Shown here: in pieces, positions 1 to 7,942 of the stretch
Numbering within the stretch: position 1 is the first letter of the stretch
Layout: each line of letters opens with the position of its first letter
DNA from: Paenibacillus sp. 32352
Lineage (GTDB): Bacteria > Bacillota > Bacilli > Paenibacillales > NBRC-103111
Reading direction: 5' to 3'
NCBI RefSeq assembly: GCF_002042965.1
Contig: NZ_MZNT01000001.1
Location: forward strand, 930,001 to 994,000
Length of the DNA: 64,000 bases
Notes under the pieces: model-generated
Told to the model about the DNA's origin: nothing
Database searches by the model: none
What the model saw: only the letters and a program-made list of their open reading frames with translations
Translations under genes and position numbers: made by a program

Positions 1-468
1 TGGTCCGATACGGAAGCAGCGGCGGCGCGTGCTGCTGCCGTGCTATCCGATGCCTTGCGGATTACCGGGGGCACGGATATCATCATGGCGCTCGAAAATG
101 TGCCTCCTTATCCGGGACTGCTCGGTGCGGATGCAGACTTCTTGCTTCAAGTGCTTCACAAGCTGCCGCCTTCCGGCTTCGGAATTATTTTTGACGTAGG
201 GCATGTGCATTTGACTGGGGCAGGCAAGTGCATGTCTGCGTTGCGGGAGGTATTGCCTTATGTCGTTGGCATACATTGGAGCGACAACAATGGGGAGCAT
301 GACGATCACATGAGACTTGGCGCAGGCACAGTGCCATTACGAGAAGTGGTTTATTTACTTCAGGCATCCGATTATACGGGGGCTTGGGTACTCGAGCTTC
401 GGAGCTTACACGATGTGGAAGCTTCGGCAGCGTGGCTTGATGAACACCGGACCATTCCGGCAAACTGA
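1..468 (+). CDS. Sugar phosphate isomerase/epimerase, C-terminal part cut by the window edge
   Basis: The frame is open from base 1 (WSDTEAAAARAAAV...) to the stop at 468, so the N-terminus lies outside the window; the GTG at 40 is probably internal. The visible part has the metal-site layout of the xylose-isomerase-like TIM barrel family (AP endonuclease 2 fold): a Glu in MALENVPP, an Asp-x-Gly-His in IFDVGHVH, a His-x-Ser-Asp-Asn motif in GIHWSDNNGEHDDHM, and a final Glu in WVLELRS. Such proteins interconvert sugars or sugar phosphates, or act on inositol derivatives, in the cytoplasm. The substrate cannot be told from this half. No downstream partner gene follows on this strand before a gap and a pseudogene. 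Confidence 0.8.
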   Translation, partial: WSDTEAAAARAAAVLSDALRITGGTDIIMALENVPPYPGLLGADADFLLQVLHKLPPSGFGIIFDVGHVHLTGAGKCMSALREVLPYVVGIHWSDNNGEHDDHMRLGAGTVPLREVVYLLQASDYTGAWVLELRSLHDVEASAAWLDEHRTIPAN

Positions 469-770
469 ATGGGAAGCCTTAGTTTTGTATGGAGCTCAAT
501 CAAATATGAAACTATTATAACGGAGCCGGGGGTTACGTCATCACGCGCAGATCGAGCGAACTCGAGCGCCCATATCGGGGTTCGATTTCGGAACTGGACA
601 AAAGCAGGAAAAATGAGGCTTCCGGTTTTGGAAAGAGTTATTATATAAAGTTAGAAGAAGACAGGCGATCTTGCCCTTCATGCCCTCAAAACATTAAAAG
701 GCGATAATTATATCAAGTAGGATTTAATACAATACGCAGATGAAGGAACTAGATGACTTGGCGAACGTTA
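469..770. other. Gap with no supported gene
   Basis: About 300 bases without a convincing reading frame or ribosome binding site. Short open frames here have no recognisable motifs. The stretch ends in a terminator-like hairpin and leads into a decayed hydrolase gene, so it is probably eroded sequence. Confidence 0.5.
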
Positions 771-797
771 AGGGCAGGGGAAATCCTGCTCTTTTTT
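771..797 (+). terminator. Rho-independent terminator-like hairpin
   Basis: Arms AGGGCAGG and CCTGCTCT pair over eight positions with one G-U wobble around a six-base loop, followed at once by TTTTTT. No intact gene precedes it directly; it lies about 300 bases after the isomerase fragment and may belong to a lost gene. Confidence 0.6.
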
Positions 798-927
798 GTC
801 ATTATAGAGTTTATAAGTTTCGGGGTCCCCACAAAGTACTGATTTCAGTTTTGAACCCAAGGCTCTTCTTTGTTGGAGTTACATTCGGGGTTCCTCTCAA
901 TTCTGTGGAAGGAAATGGTCTCAGGCT

Positions 928-1545
928 GCAAGTGCTGTCATGCAGATTAACTCTCAAACCGAGTCGCTCTACTATTATACACAGAGACAACCAGACACTT
1001 ACTTTTTTCGATCATGGGAGATCGCAGGTGGTTCACATGCACCAGTAAGAACAATGCAACTCATAAGACAAAAGACAGACCGTGACGGGTTAACAGACTC
1101 TATAAATACTTATTCAGCGATACGATCAAGTGAAGTGAATTGGATATATACAGTCGATGCAGCATTCCAACATATTAATGTATGGATCAACGGAGGTGAT
1201 CCTCCTCCTCAGATGCAACCGATGGAACTATCCTCGACAAAAACCAGTTATATGAATGACCAATACGGGAACGCAAAAGGAGGAATTCGCCTTCCAGAAC
1301 TTGAAGTACCGATTGCCCGATATATAGCTGGACCAACAATTGCCCTTGGTGGATACACCATTCCATTTACAGAAGCACAGCTTAAAGAACTTTACCCAAC
1401 GCATGAGGCATATGTGCAAAAGGTGGAAGCAGCAGCAATTGCAGCTAAAGATGCAGGTGTCATATTGCCATACAGAGTCGAAGAATATGTTAAAGCTGCA
1501 GAAGCAGCACCCATTCCTACGTCAATTATGCCAAATCTAAAGTAA
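928..1545 (+). pseudogene. Remnant of an alpha/beta hydrolase domain protein (C-terminal part)
   Basis: The frame ending at 1545 reads VMQINSQTESLYYYTQRQPD, then FRSWEIAGGSHA, GGIRLPELEVPIARY and LGGYTIPFTEAQLKELYPTH. This order is what I know from the C-terminal half of the large secreted alpha/beta hydrolase domain family (PF20091 type), where a 'nSEtE...RqpD..fR.WEvAG.sHa' block carries the catalytic His region. The N-terminal half with the nucleophile Ser is missing, there is no ribosome binding site before the first ATG at 940, and the upstream frame gives no family sequence. I therefore call it a truncated, non-functional remnant. The family assignment rests on motif memory only. Confidence 0.6.
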
Positions 1546-1632
1546 AAAGAACTGGCGAATTTTATTAGTATCAAAATAGGGCTAACAAGTGCACTGTACT
1601 CGAGGAATATTAATTGGGGATTTTTTATTTGA

Positions 1633-1710
1633 AAGCACATATGTTTGTGTCGCAGTCTCACGACACAAACATATGTGCTTAACCGTTTTGAGACACAAAC
1701 ATATGCGCAT
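1633..1710. repeat. Perfect 20-bp inverted repeat plus a third related copy; possible IS end
   Basis: Positions 1633-1652 and 1661-1680 are perfect 20-base inverted repeats separated by 8 bases (cagtctca). A third copy of the inner motif (GACACAAACATATG) follows at 1692 in the same direction as the right arm, 30 bases further on. The same architecture of 20-base arms and 8-base spacer occurs at 14053-14100 with a related but different sequence. Multiple end repeats of this kind are known from IS21-family elements as transposase binding sites, but no transposase is present here. The arms also lie upstream of the RpiR-type gene and could act as a terminator or operator. Confidence 0.5.
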
Positions 1711-1891
1711 AATCGCGGTAGGCTTTTCGCAGATCGAAAGCAGCGGCTTATTAAGTTTTCGGGATACGATAGCGTGGAGCTTCCACGAGAACAACTCCTC
1801 TGTGATAGAAGTCCCCTTTTATTGGAGAAATAAAAATGTTACAATGCATCCGTTAGAAAGTAATAAAAATTACAACAAATGGAGCCGATCT

Positions 1892-2740
1892 ATGGACAAT
1901 CCTATCCTTCAGTTAAAAAATAAAATTTCCGAACTGACGGAAACGCAGCGCAAGGTGGCCGACTACATTATTAAAAATCCGGTGGACGTCGCTTTCCTGA
2001 CGGTCGATCAGCTTGCCGGTATCGTTGGAACGAGCACGACGACAATTATGAGATTAGCGTTCAGTCTCGGTTATTCGGGTTATACCGAATTTCAAAAAGG
2101 GCTTCAGGAAATTTTGCGGAATCGGGCGGATCCGAATACCCGGCTGGCAGCTAATCTAAAAGACGTAAATAGAAGCGATCTATGGATCCGCTGCGCCGAA
2201 AACCATATTAATAACATTCAATCGACCGTGGAAATGGTTTCCGGGGAAACGTTAAGCAAAGCGTTAAGCATGATCGTTTCTGCTGGCCACATCTACTGCA
2301 CCGGCGTTAGAAGCGGTCTTCCGGTCGCGCAATGCTTAAACTACGGGCTGAATCGGCTGCTTGGCAACTGCGAATTGGTTCATGCGGATCATTTTGAATG
2401 GACGGAAAGAGTACACAATTACACCTCATCGGATCTGGTCATCGCCACATCATTCCCCAGATACGCCAGAAAGGTGTTCGAATATGTAAAAACAGCCAGA
2501 GAAAACAACGCGCAAGTGATATCGATTACCGACAGCTATTCATCCCCCTTAGCCAAATATTCGGATATTATACTGCCCTGCAATGTGGGCAGCGTCGCAT
2601 TTCATAATTCAGTGATCGCCCCGATGTTTGTAGCCGATTACATCATAAGCGCAGTCGCCATTAACGTTCCCGAGAAAACAAAACAGCGTCTGGATAAGCT
2701 GGATTCAATTCTTAAGGAAACGAATTATCATTTAACTTGA
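1892..2740 (+). CDS. RpiR/MurR-family transcriptional regulator (HTH + SIS domains)
   Basis: The 282-residue protein starts MDNPILQLKNKISEL. An N-terminal HTH of RpiR type (about 1-77; ADYIIKNPVDVAFLTVDQLA then GTSTTTIMRLAFSLGYSGYTEFQ) is followed by a sugar-isomerase (SIS) domain (about 120-260, with IYCTGVRSG and IATSFPRY). SIS domains of this family bind sugar phosphates or similar acids and control DNA binding. The ATG at 1892 has GGAG seven bases upstream; longer starts run through the inverted repeat at 1633 and a possible -10 box (TACAAT, 1840-1845), so I rejected them. It lies directly upstream of the organic-acid transport operon on the same strand and probably regulates it; a terminator and a new promoter separate the two. 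Confidence 0.88.
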   Translation: MDNPILQLKNKISELTETQRKVADYIIKNPVDVAFLTVDQLAGIVGTSTTTIMRLAFSLGYSGYTEFQKGLQEILRNRADPNTRLAANLKDVNRSDLWIRCAENHINNIQSTVEMVSGETLSKALSMIVSAGHIYCTGVRSGLPVAQCLNYGLNRLLGNCELVHADHFEWTERVHNYTSSDLVIATSFPRYARKVFEYVKTARENNAQVISITDSYSSPLAKYSDIILPCNVGSVAFHNSVIAPMFVADYIISAVAINVPEKTKQRLDKLDSILKETNYHLT

Positions 2741-2798
2741 AAATGTTTCTCTGTCGTTCATTCCTTCGGCAGCTTTCGGCAAAACTTATACATGCGCG

Positions 2799-2853
2799 CG
2801 TCAGCGAATTAGGGCCGTCCCTTCACAGCGGGCCTTGTTTCCTGACGTTTTTT
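2799..2853 (+). terminator. Terminator after the RpiR-type regulator
   Basis: Outer arms CGTCAG (2799-2804) and CTGACG (2842-2847) with an inner GGGCC/GGGCCT pairing, followed by a run of T residues to 2853. It separates the regulator from the transport operon. Confidence 0.6.
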
Positions 2854-2882
2854 CGTTTTGTTCGGCACATCTGAAAAAAGGG

Positions 2883-2938
2883 TTTACATCAAAAAAAATC
2901 AATGTTACTATTACGATGAAGAAAGTAATAAATATTAC
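2883..2938 (+). promoter_or_regulatory. Sigma-A promoter with adjacent palindromic operator
   Basis: TTTACA (2883-2888), 17 bases, TACTAT (2906-2911), with a TG one base before the -10 box (extended -10). Fourteen bases downstream of the -10 box is the dyad GTAATAAATATTAC (2925-2938; six-base arms, two-base centre), which would cover the transcription start region. The natural candidate to bind it is the RpiR-type protein encoded just upstream; that link is inference. Confidence 0.6.
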
Positions 2939-3004
2939 ATCGTTATATTAATGTTGTTATATTTACTACTTTTAAAATTATAGCAGGAAGATGGGGAATC
3001 ATAA

Positions 3005-3667
3005 ATGACTAGTTTGTATTCCGGGAATAATCCGCCTTTATTGTCTGAAGACATCATCAAACGCGCCAAACTGCTAAATACGACGCTGCTCAGCGATGTA
3101 ATGGGCTGCGCCGGCGCCATGGATTATGCGATCAAACCCGTCGCTTCCGGGATGAAGGTGTTCGGCACCGCGATGACCGTTAGCTTAAGACCCGGCGACA
3201 ACCTTTTTCTCCATAAGGCAATTAGCATCGGGCAAAAAGGTTACGTATTGGTTGCGGATGGGAAGGGACATGTTGCAAACGCTTACCTTGGGGAGCTAAT
3301 GGCCGAAGCAGCAAAGACGTTAGGGCTGGAAGGTATTGTTATAGACGGGGCGGTGCGCGATCGTGAGGCACTTTGTGAATTGAATCTCCCGATTTTTTGC
3401 AAAGGCTTCGTTCCTAACGGGCCGCATAAAGACGGACCGGGCACGCTGAATACACCGGTATCGTGCGGCGGAGTTGCCGTGCAGCCTGGCGATTTAATCG
3501 TCGGCGATGACGATGGCGTTGTTGTCGTACCGAGAGACATGATTGAAAGCGTGCTGGGCTTGGCCGAGAAAAAAGCGGATTATGAGGAGAAACGCAAGCA
3601 AGCGATAAGAAGCGGCAATGTCGAGCCCGCGTGGCTCAAAGCGAAGATGGAACCTTTCGGCTTGTAG
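3005..3667 (+). CDS. RraA-like aldolase/decarboxylase family protein
   Basis: The 220-residue protein has the RraA/HMG-aldolase-like core: LLSDVMGCAGAM near the N-terminus, then GYVLVADGKGHVANAYLGEL and GLEGIVIDGAVRD (about 95-125), where Gly-Glu-Leu, the Arg-Asp pair and nearby residues form the metal and substrate site in class II pyruvate aldolases such as 4-hydroxy-4-methyl-2-oxoglutarate aldolase. Non-catalytic RraA proteins share the fold, but they usually do not sit in a catabolic operon. It is the first gene of an operon with a dehydrogenase and a tripartite tricarboxylate transporter, so a role in cleaving a keto-acid to pyruvate is a fair inference. Start ATG follows a GGGGA site. 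Confidence 0.8.
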   Translation: MTSLYSGNNPPLLSEDIIKRAKLLNTTLLSDVMGCAGAMDYAIKPVASGMKVFGTAMTVSLRPGDNLFLHKAISIGQKGYVLVADGKGHVANAYLGELMAEAAKTLGLEGIVIDGAVRDREALCELNLPIFCKGFVPNGPHKDGPGTLNTPVSCGGVAVQPGDLIVGDDDGVVVVPRDMIESVLGLAEKKADYEEKRKQAIRSGNVEPAWLKAKMEPFGL

Positions 3668-3727
3668 TCCGTGGGGCAGCAGCCAGAAGGAAATCAATTG
3701 AAAGGATAAGTGAAAGGATAAGTGAAC

Positions 3728-4603
3728 ATGCAACTGGGATTTATCGGCTTTGGAGAAGCTGCTTTTGAAATGTCGTCAGGACTAAAAGAGCAAGGTTTTG
3801 GAAAAATTATTGCATATGACCCGCTGTGGAATCATCCTGTATTCGGCTCGCTTGTAAAAGAGAGGGCGTTTAAAGCTGAAGTGGAACTAAAGACCGAATC
3901 GGAGGGGGTCTTGGACCAGGCAGACATTCTCATCGTCGCCGTACCCGCGGACAAAGCATATGAAGTGAGCGATACATTAAAACCGCATTTAAAAAAGGGT
4001 TGCATTTATGTTGATGTATCCGCTTCCAATCCTGATGTCAAAAACAAAATAAGCGGCAACGTCAAAGAGAAGGAAGTTTGCTTTGTCGATGCGGCCATGA
4101 TGGGGCCTTTGCCGGTTTACAGGCATAAAGTTCCCATCCTTGCAAGCGGTGACGGAACGGACGCTCTGATCCGGCACATGTCGTCTTACGGAATGGAAAT
4201 TAGCAAAGTTAGTGAAAATCCCGGGGACGCCTCCGCGGTAAAATTAATCCGCAGCATTTACATGAAAGGCACCGCGGCTCTTTTGATTGAAATGCTGGAA
4301 GCAGCCCATCGTTTCCAGGTCGAGGACTTGGTAGTTGGCTCGATCGGCGAAACGATGGACGGCAAAAGCTTTGAGCAAAGCATGAACCGGCTGGTGACGG
4401 GAACCTCGATCCACGCCGTAAGAAGAGCGGCCGAACTCGAAGGCTCTATCCAGATGCTGAAGGCAGCCGGGTTGGATTCGTTAATGTCGCAAGCGGCAAG
4501 GGATAAACTGCGCTTGCTCTCCGACTTTAACCTGAAGGAAAAATTCGAGGGCAAAACACCGGCGAAATGGCTGGATGTCATTACGGCTATGCAACGGCAA
4601 TGA
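3728..4603 (+). CDS. NAD(P)-dependent dehydrogenase, 6PGDH/3-hydroxyisobutyrate type with DUF1932-like C-terminus
   Basis: The N-terminus LGFIGFGEAAFEMSSGL is a GxGxxA Rossmann nucleotide-binding site, followed by ADILIVAVPADKA and the family block VDAAMMGP. The C-terminal all-helical half (about 180-290, with a conserved Lys in SAVKLIRSIYMKG) matches the DUF1932 type found in single-domain 6PGDH-like enzymes. The reaction is oxidation of a beta-hydroxyacid; the substrate is unknown. The GTG at 3722 is possible, but ATG 3728 fits the GGA at 3715 better; the leader holds a tandem 12-base repeat (3699-3710, 3711-3722). It lies 60 bases after the aldolase and 38 before the binding protein, in one apparent operon. 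Confidence 0.82.
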   Translation: MQLGFIGFGEAAFEMSSGLKEQGFGKIIAYDPLWNHPVFGSLVKERAFKAEVELKTESEGVLDQADILIVAVPADKAYEVSDTLKPHLKKGCIYVDVSASNPDVKNKISGNVKEKEVCFVDAAMMGPLPVYRHKVPILASGDGTDALIRHMSSYGMEISKVSENPGDASAVKLIRSIYMKGTAALLIEMLEAAHRFQVEDLVVGSIGETMDGKSFEQSMNRLVTGTSIHAVRRAAELEGSIQMLKAAGLDSLMSQAARDKLRLLSDFNLKEKFEGKTPAKWLDVITAMQRQ

Positions 4604-4641
4604 GGTAAAAAGTATTTTATAGACGGGAGGAGTATTTTTTT

Positions 4642-5667
4642 ATGAAAAAAATGGCTGCGCTTACAGCAGTTTGCGTTTTGGGATTAGGTACTTTGATTGG
4701 CTGTACGGCGAAATCGCCGGTCACCTCCAAAAAAGGTGGCGAGCAGCAGGCGGGCACTCAAGCTAGTACCACGCAGTTGGATTATCCGAAAAAGCCGATC
4801 ACGTTGATTGTTTCGTTTGCGGCCGGCGGCGGTACCGATCTCGGTGCACGTTTGTTGACTCCTATATTGGAAAAGGAACTGGGGGTTCCTGTCGTTGTAG
4901 AAAATAAGCCGGGCGGAGGCGGCTGGATCGGTTATTCCGAGCTGCTTGGGGCGAAGCCCGACGGCTACACGCTTGCATACGTAAATACGCCGGGCCTCAT
5001 TACCGGTTATGTTAATCCGACGGCGAAGCGCAAAGAAAACTTGGACAGCTTCGATTTTATTATTAACCATGTTCTCGATGCAGGCGTTATCGCCGTCCGC
5101 ACGGACGACAAACGGTTTTCCAACATCAATGATCTGGTCGAATACGCCAAGAAAAACGAGCTTTCCGCAAGCAGCAACGGTGTCGGCTCAGGGAACCATT
5201 TTGCTTCCCTGCAAATGAACAAGCAGCTTGGCACCAAATTGAGAGCGGTTCAATTCGGCGGTACGGCGGAGGCATTGACGAGCGTGCTTGGCAGCCACGT
5301 GGACGTGCTTATGGCGAAAGTCGGGGAAGTGGTGGAGCCGATGAAAGAAGGCCAGTTAAAGGTGCTTGCGGTCATGATGCCGAATCGCGTGCCGCAGCTG
5401 CCGGATGTGCCGACGTTAAAAGAAGCGGTTGGCGTGAGTATCGACAATTACTCCATTCGCGGCATCGCCGGACCGAAAGGCATGGATCCGCAAATCGTCG
5501 CCAAGCTCCAGGACGCGTTTGAGAAAGCGATGAAAAATCCGGAGCACGCCAAGAAGATGAGCGACATGGGATTAAATATCGACACGACCAAAGGTGCAGA
5601 CTTCAAGCAAATGCTGAAAAAAGAAGAAGCGAGCGTTAACGAATTAAAAAGCTTGCTCGGCTGGTAA
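4642..5667 (+). CDS. Tripartite tricarboxylate transporter solute-binding lipoprotein (Bug/TctC family)
   Basis: The 341-residue protein has a lipoprotein signal peptide ending in LIGC (Cys about residue 21) and a Ser/Thr/Gln-rich linker. The mature part starts DYPKKPITLIVSFAAGGGTD, the typical Bug-family entry, with the 'PGGGGWIGY' segment and GGTAEALTSVLGSHVDV further on. Bug proteins bind carboxylic acids outside the cell and hand them to TctA/TctB. In Gram-positives they are anchored to the membrane by the lipidated Cys, as predicted here. It is followed by genes for both membrane subunits, completing the transporter. Confidence 0.93.
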   Translation: MKKMAALTAVCVLGLGTLIGCTAKSPVTSKKGGEQQAGTQASTTQLDYPKKPITLIVSFAAGGGTDLGARLLTPILEKELGVPVVVENKPGGGGWIGYSELLGAKPDGYTLAYVNTPGLITGYVNPTAKRKENLDSFDFIINHVLDAGVIAVRTDDKRFSNINDLVEYAKKNELSASSNGVGSGNHFASLQMNKQLGTKLRAVQFGGTAEALTSVLGSHVDVLMAKVGEVVEPMKEGQLKVLAVMMPNRVPQLPDVPTLKEAVGVSIDNYSIRGIAGPKGMDPQIVAKLQDAFEKAMKNPEHAKKMSDMGLNIDTTKGADFKQMLKKEEASVNELKSLLGW

Positions 5668-5706
5668 GGCGATGGATGCAATTTATATTAAAGGACGTGT
5701 CTTCCG

Positions 5707-6156
5707 TTGAAAAATATAAGCGTTTATATGGCTGTCTTCTTTCTTCTTTTTAGTGGCGTCATGTTCTGGGAATCATTATCGATGAGCTACTACAGTGAGT
5801 ACGGTCCGGGTCCCGGGCTGCTGCCGCTGTGGGTCAGCGGCTTTATTTTCTTGTTATCGGCGGTATATCTTGTGACAGCGTTTAAGAAGGACATTATTCT
5901 TTTTGCCCGTGTATTGCCGAAAGGAGAAGGGCTTGTCAACGTGCTCGTCTGCATGGGATCGCTCGTGCTTTTTATGGTTCTGGTACCGTTGACGGGTTTT
6001 TTGATCGGTAGCACCGTCACGTTGTTCATCCTTTTCATGCGCGGCTACAAATGGTATTGGAGCCTAGGATTTTCCGCTTCCGTCGCCTTTATCATATTTT
6101 GGGTATTTGGCGTTATGCTGCAAGTACCGCTGCCGGTAAACGATCTTGGTTGGTAG
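5707..6156 (+). CDS. tctB: Tripartite tricarboxylate transporter small permease, TctB family
   Basis: The 149-residue protein begins at a TTG preceded by AAAGGA. It has four hydrophobic segments (about 5-22, 35-58, 78-98 and 104-140) and the family's 'YGPGPGLLPLWVSG' motif after the first segment. TctB is the poorly conserved small membrane subunit that pairs with the 12-helix TctA to carry out sodium- or proton-driven uptake. It lies between the TctC-type and TctA-type genes with gaps of 39 and 14 bases, so co-transcription is expected. Confidence 0.88.
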   Translation: MKNISVYMAVFFLLFSGVMFWESLSMSYYSEYGPGPGLLPLWVSGFIFLLSAVYLVTAFKKDIILFARVLPKGEGLVNVLVCMGSLVLFMVLVPLTGFLIGSTVTLFILFMRGYKWYWSLGFSASVAFIIFWVFGVMLQVPLPVNDLGW

Positions 6157-6170
6157 GAGGAGAATGCATC

Positions 6171-7679
6171 ATGGAATCACTTGGGTACTTGCTGAACGGA
6201 TTTGAAACGGCGTTAACCTGGACCAATCTGCTTTATTGCCTGATCGGCGTCACTTTCGGGATGTTTATCGGGGTATTGCCCGGGCTTGGTCCGACGGCCG
6301 GAACGGCGCTGCTGCTGCCGCTGACTTTTGCCTTGGAGCCGGTTTCAGCTATCATTATGCTCGCGGGCATTTATTACGGCTCCATGTACGGCGGGACGAT
6401 CACCTCAGTGCTGATCAATACGCCGGGCGAAGCCGCTTCCTTAATCACCTGCCTGGACGGGTATCCGCTGGCCAAGCAGGGACGGGCGGGCGCGGCGCTA
6501 GGCATCGCAGGCATCGGGTCGTTTATCGGGGGCATTATTTCCATTATTGGTCTGGTGTTAATCGGTCCGTTTCTCGCCAAACAGGCGCTTAAGTTCGGGC
6601 CTCCGGAATTTTTTGCGCTTGTCATTTTGGGGCTATCCCTGCTGCTTGGTCTCATGGGAAAATCGCTGCTGAAAGGGTTGATCGGGGCACTTTTCGGTCT
6701 TTCGCTAGCGTTTGTCGGCCTGGACCAAAGCTCGGGCATCGTCCGGTTCGGCTTCGGGCAGACAGAGCTGATGAAAGGCATCGATTTTATTTCAATCGCG
6801 ATGGGGATGTTCGGATTGTCCGAGCTGTTTCTCAGTGCGGAAGCCAGCTTGCGCGGCAAAGCGCCCGAGCCTCCGAAGGTAACAGGGCTGCTTCCTAAAA
6901 AGGAAGAATGGGTACCATCCATGAAGGCGATTAGCCGAGGAAGTGTTCTCGGCTTTATTATCGGGTTAATTCCGGGGACCAACTCGGTTATCCCGACAAT
7001 TTTAAGCTATTCGATGGAAAAAAAGCTGTCGAAAAATCCTTCCCGCTTCGGGAAAGGCGCTTTGGAAGGGGTCGCAGGTCCGGAGACGGCGAACAATTCG
7101 TATTGCGGTGGCGCGCTGATTCCGCTGTTCACATTAGGCATCCCGAGCTCCCCGACGATTGCCGTATTACTGGGCGCGTTTATTATGCATGGTCTTACGC
7201 CGGGGCCTACGTTGTTCCAGAAAAACCCGGATCTTGTTTGGAGCATTATCGCCAGCATGTTTATCGGCAACGCGATCCTTCTCATTATGAACCTGCCGAT
7301 GGCCAACCTGTGGGCACGTATTACGATGGTTCCGTTCAAGCTGCTATTCCCAATCATTATCATGATTACGATCGTAGGCACTTACAGCTTGAACAACAGC
7401 ATGTTTGACGTAGGAGCGATGCTGGTGTTCGGAATTTTAGGCTACCTATTTAAAAAGGCGGAAATTCCGCTGGCGCCAGTTATTTTGACCTTTGTACTCG
7501 GAAGCCTGCTGGAGAAAACGTTATTGCAGTCGCTTACCATTTTCCAGGGCAGCTTTTTGGGCTTCTTTACACGGCCGATCTCCGGAACGATTTTAGTGAT
7601 TGCTGTCCTTTCGCTAGTATTCAGCATTGTTTCTTCGGTAAGAAACAAGCGCATCATTACAGAAGATGTGGAGATGTAG
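6171..7679 (+). CDS. tctA: Tripartite tricarboxylate transporter large permease, TctA family
   Basis: The 502-residue membrane protein has the TctA signatures GVLPGLGPTAGTALLLPLTF (about 34-53), YGGTITSVLINTPGEAAS, and the repeat-like second half GLIPGTNSVIPTILSY and ALIPLFTLGIPSSPTIAVL. The start ATG at 6171 has AGGAGGAG eight bases upstream; a longer frame to 6051 overlaps the TctB gene and was rejected. It is the main transport channel of the TTT system. Uptake substrate is probably a di- or tricarboxylate or a related hydroxyacid, judged from the neighbouring dehydrogenases and aldolase. Confidence 0.94.
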   Translation: MESLGYLLNGFETALTWTNLLYCLIGVTFGMFIGVLPGLGPTAGTALLLPLTFALEPVSAIIMLAGIYYGSMYGGTITSVLINTPGEAASLITCLDGYPLAKQGRAGAALGIAGIGSFIGGIISIIGLVLIGPFLAKQALKFGPPEFFALVILGLSLLLGLMGKSLLKGLIGALFGLSLAFVGLDQSSGIVRFGFGQTELMKGIDFISIAMGMFGLSELFLSAEASLRGKAPEPPKVTGLLPKKEEWVPSMKAISRGSVLGFIIGLIPGTNSVIPTILSYSMEKKLSKNPSRFGKGALEGVAGPETANNSYCGGALIPLFTLGIPSSPTIAVLLGAFIMHGLTPGPTLFQKNPDLVWSIIASMFIGNAILLIMNLPMANLWARITMVPFKLLFPIIIMITIVGTYSLNNSMFDVGAMLVFGILGYLFKKAEIPLAPVILTFVLGSLLEKTLLQSLTIFQGSFLGFFTRPISGTILVIAVLSLVFSIVSSVRNKRIITEDVEM

Positions 7680-7942
7680 CCTTTCAGCAAAATAAATCCG
7701 TTATGTACCGCGTTCTTTGAGCGGCGCCGGGTTCTCGCACACAGGACTTGGCCGCCGCTTTCGATTAACACTTCATTTAGCCGCATGAAAAAGGAAGCCA
7801 ACAAATGCTATTTTAGTTGCCTTCGGATCGCTTGGCTCCATATTAGGTTTTTTTCCGGGTTTTTGGTCAAACGCATTGTTGTTTATGTTAAGCACTTTTT
7901 CCTTGCGGGAGAAGCAGTCTAAATCGGGAGGAGAACAATCGC
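7680..7942. other. Intergenic gap with a possible membrane-protein remnant
   Basis: Between the TctA-type gene and the Ldh-type gene. One frame (about 7800-7920) reads ILVAFGSLGSILGFFPGFW followed by NALLFMLSTFSLREKQ, which looks like the end of a membrane transporter. It has no start and may be a decayed fragment. No clear terminator is present, so read-through into the dehydrogenase gene is possible. Confidence 0.35.

Noticed and set aside
1633..1710. CRISPR-like repeat array
   Set aside because: There are only three units, two in opposite orientation, with no regular spacers and no cas genes.
1589..1891. Longer N-terminus for the RpiR-type regulator
   Set aside because: The extension reads through inverted repeats and a possible promoter, has no family similarity, and ATG 1892 has a proper ribosome binding site.
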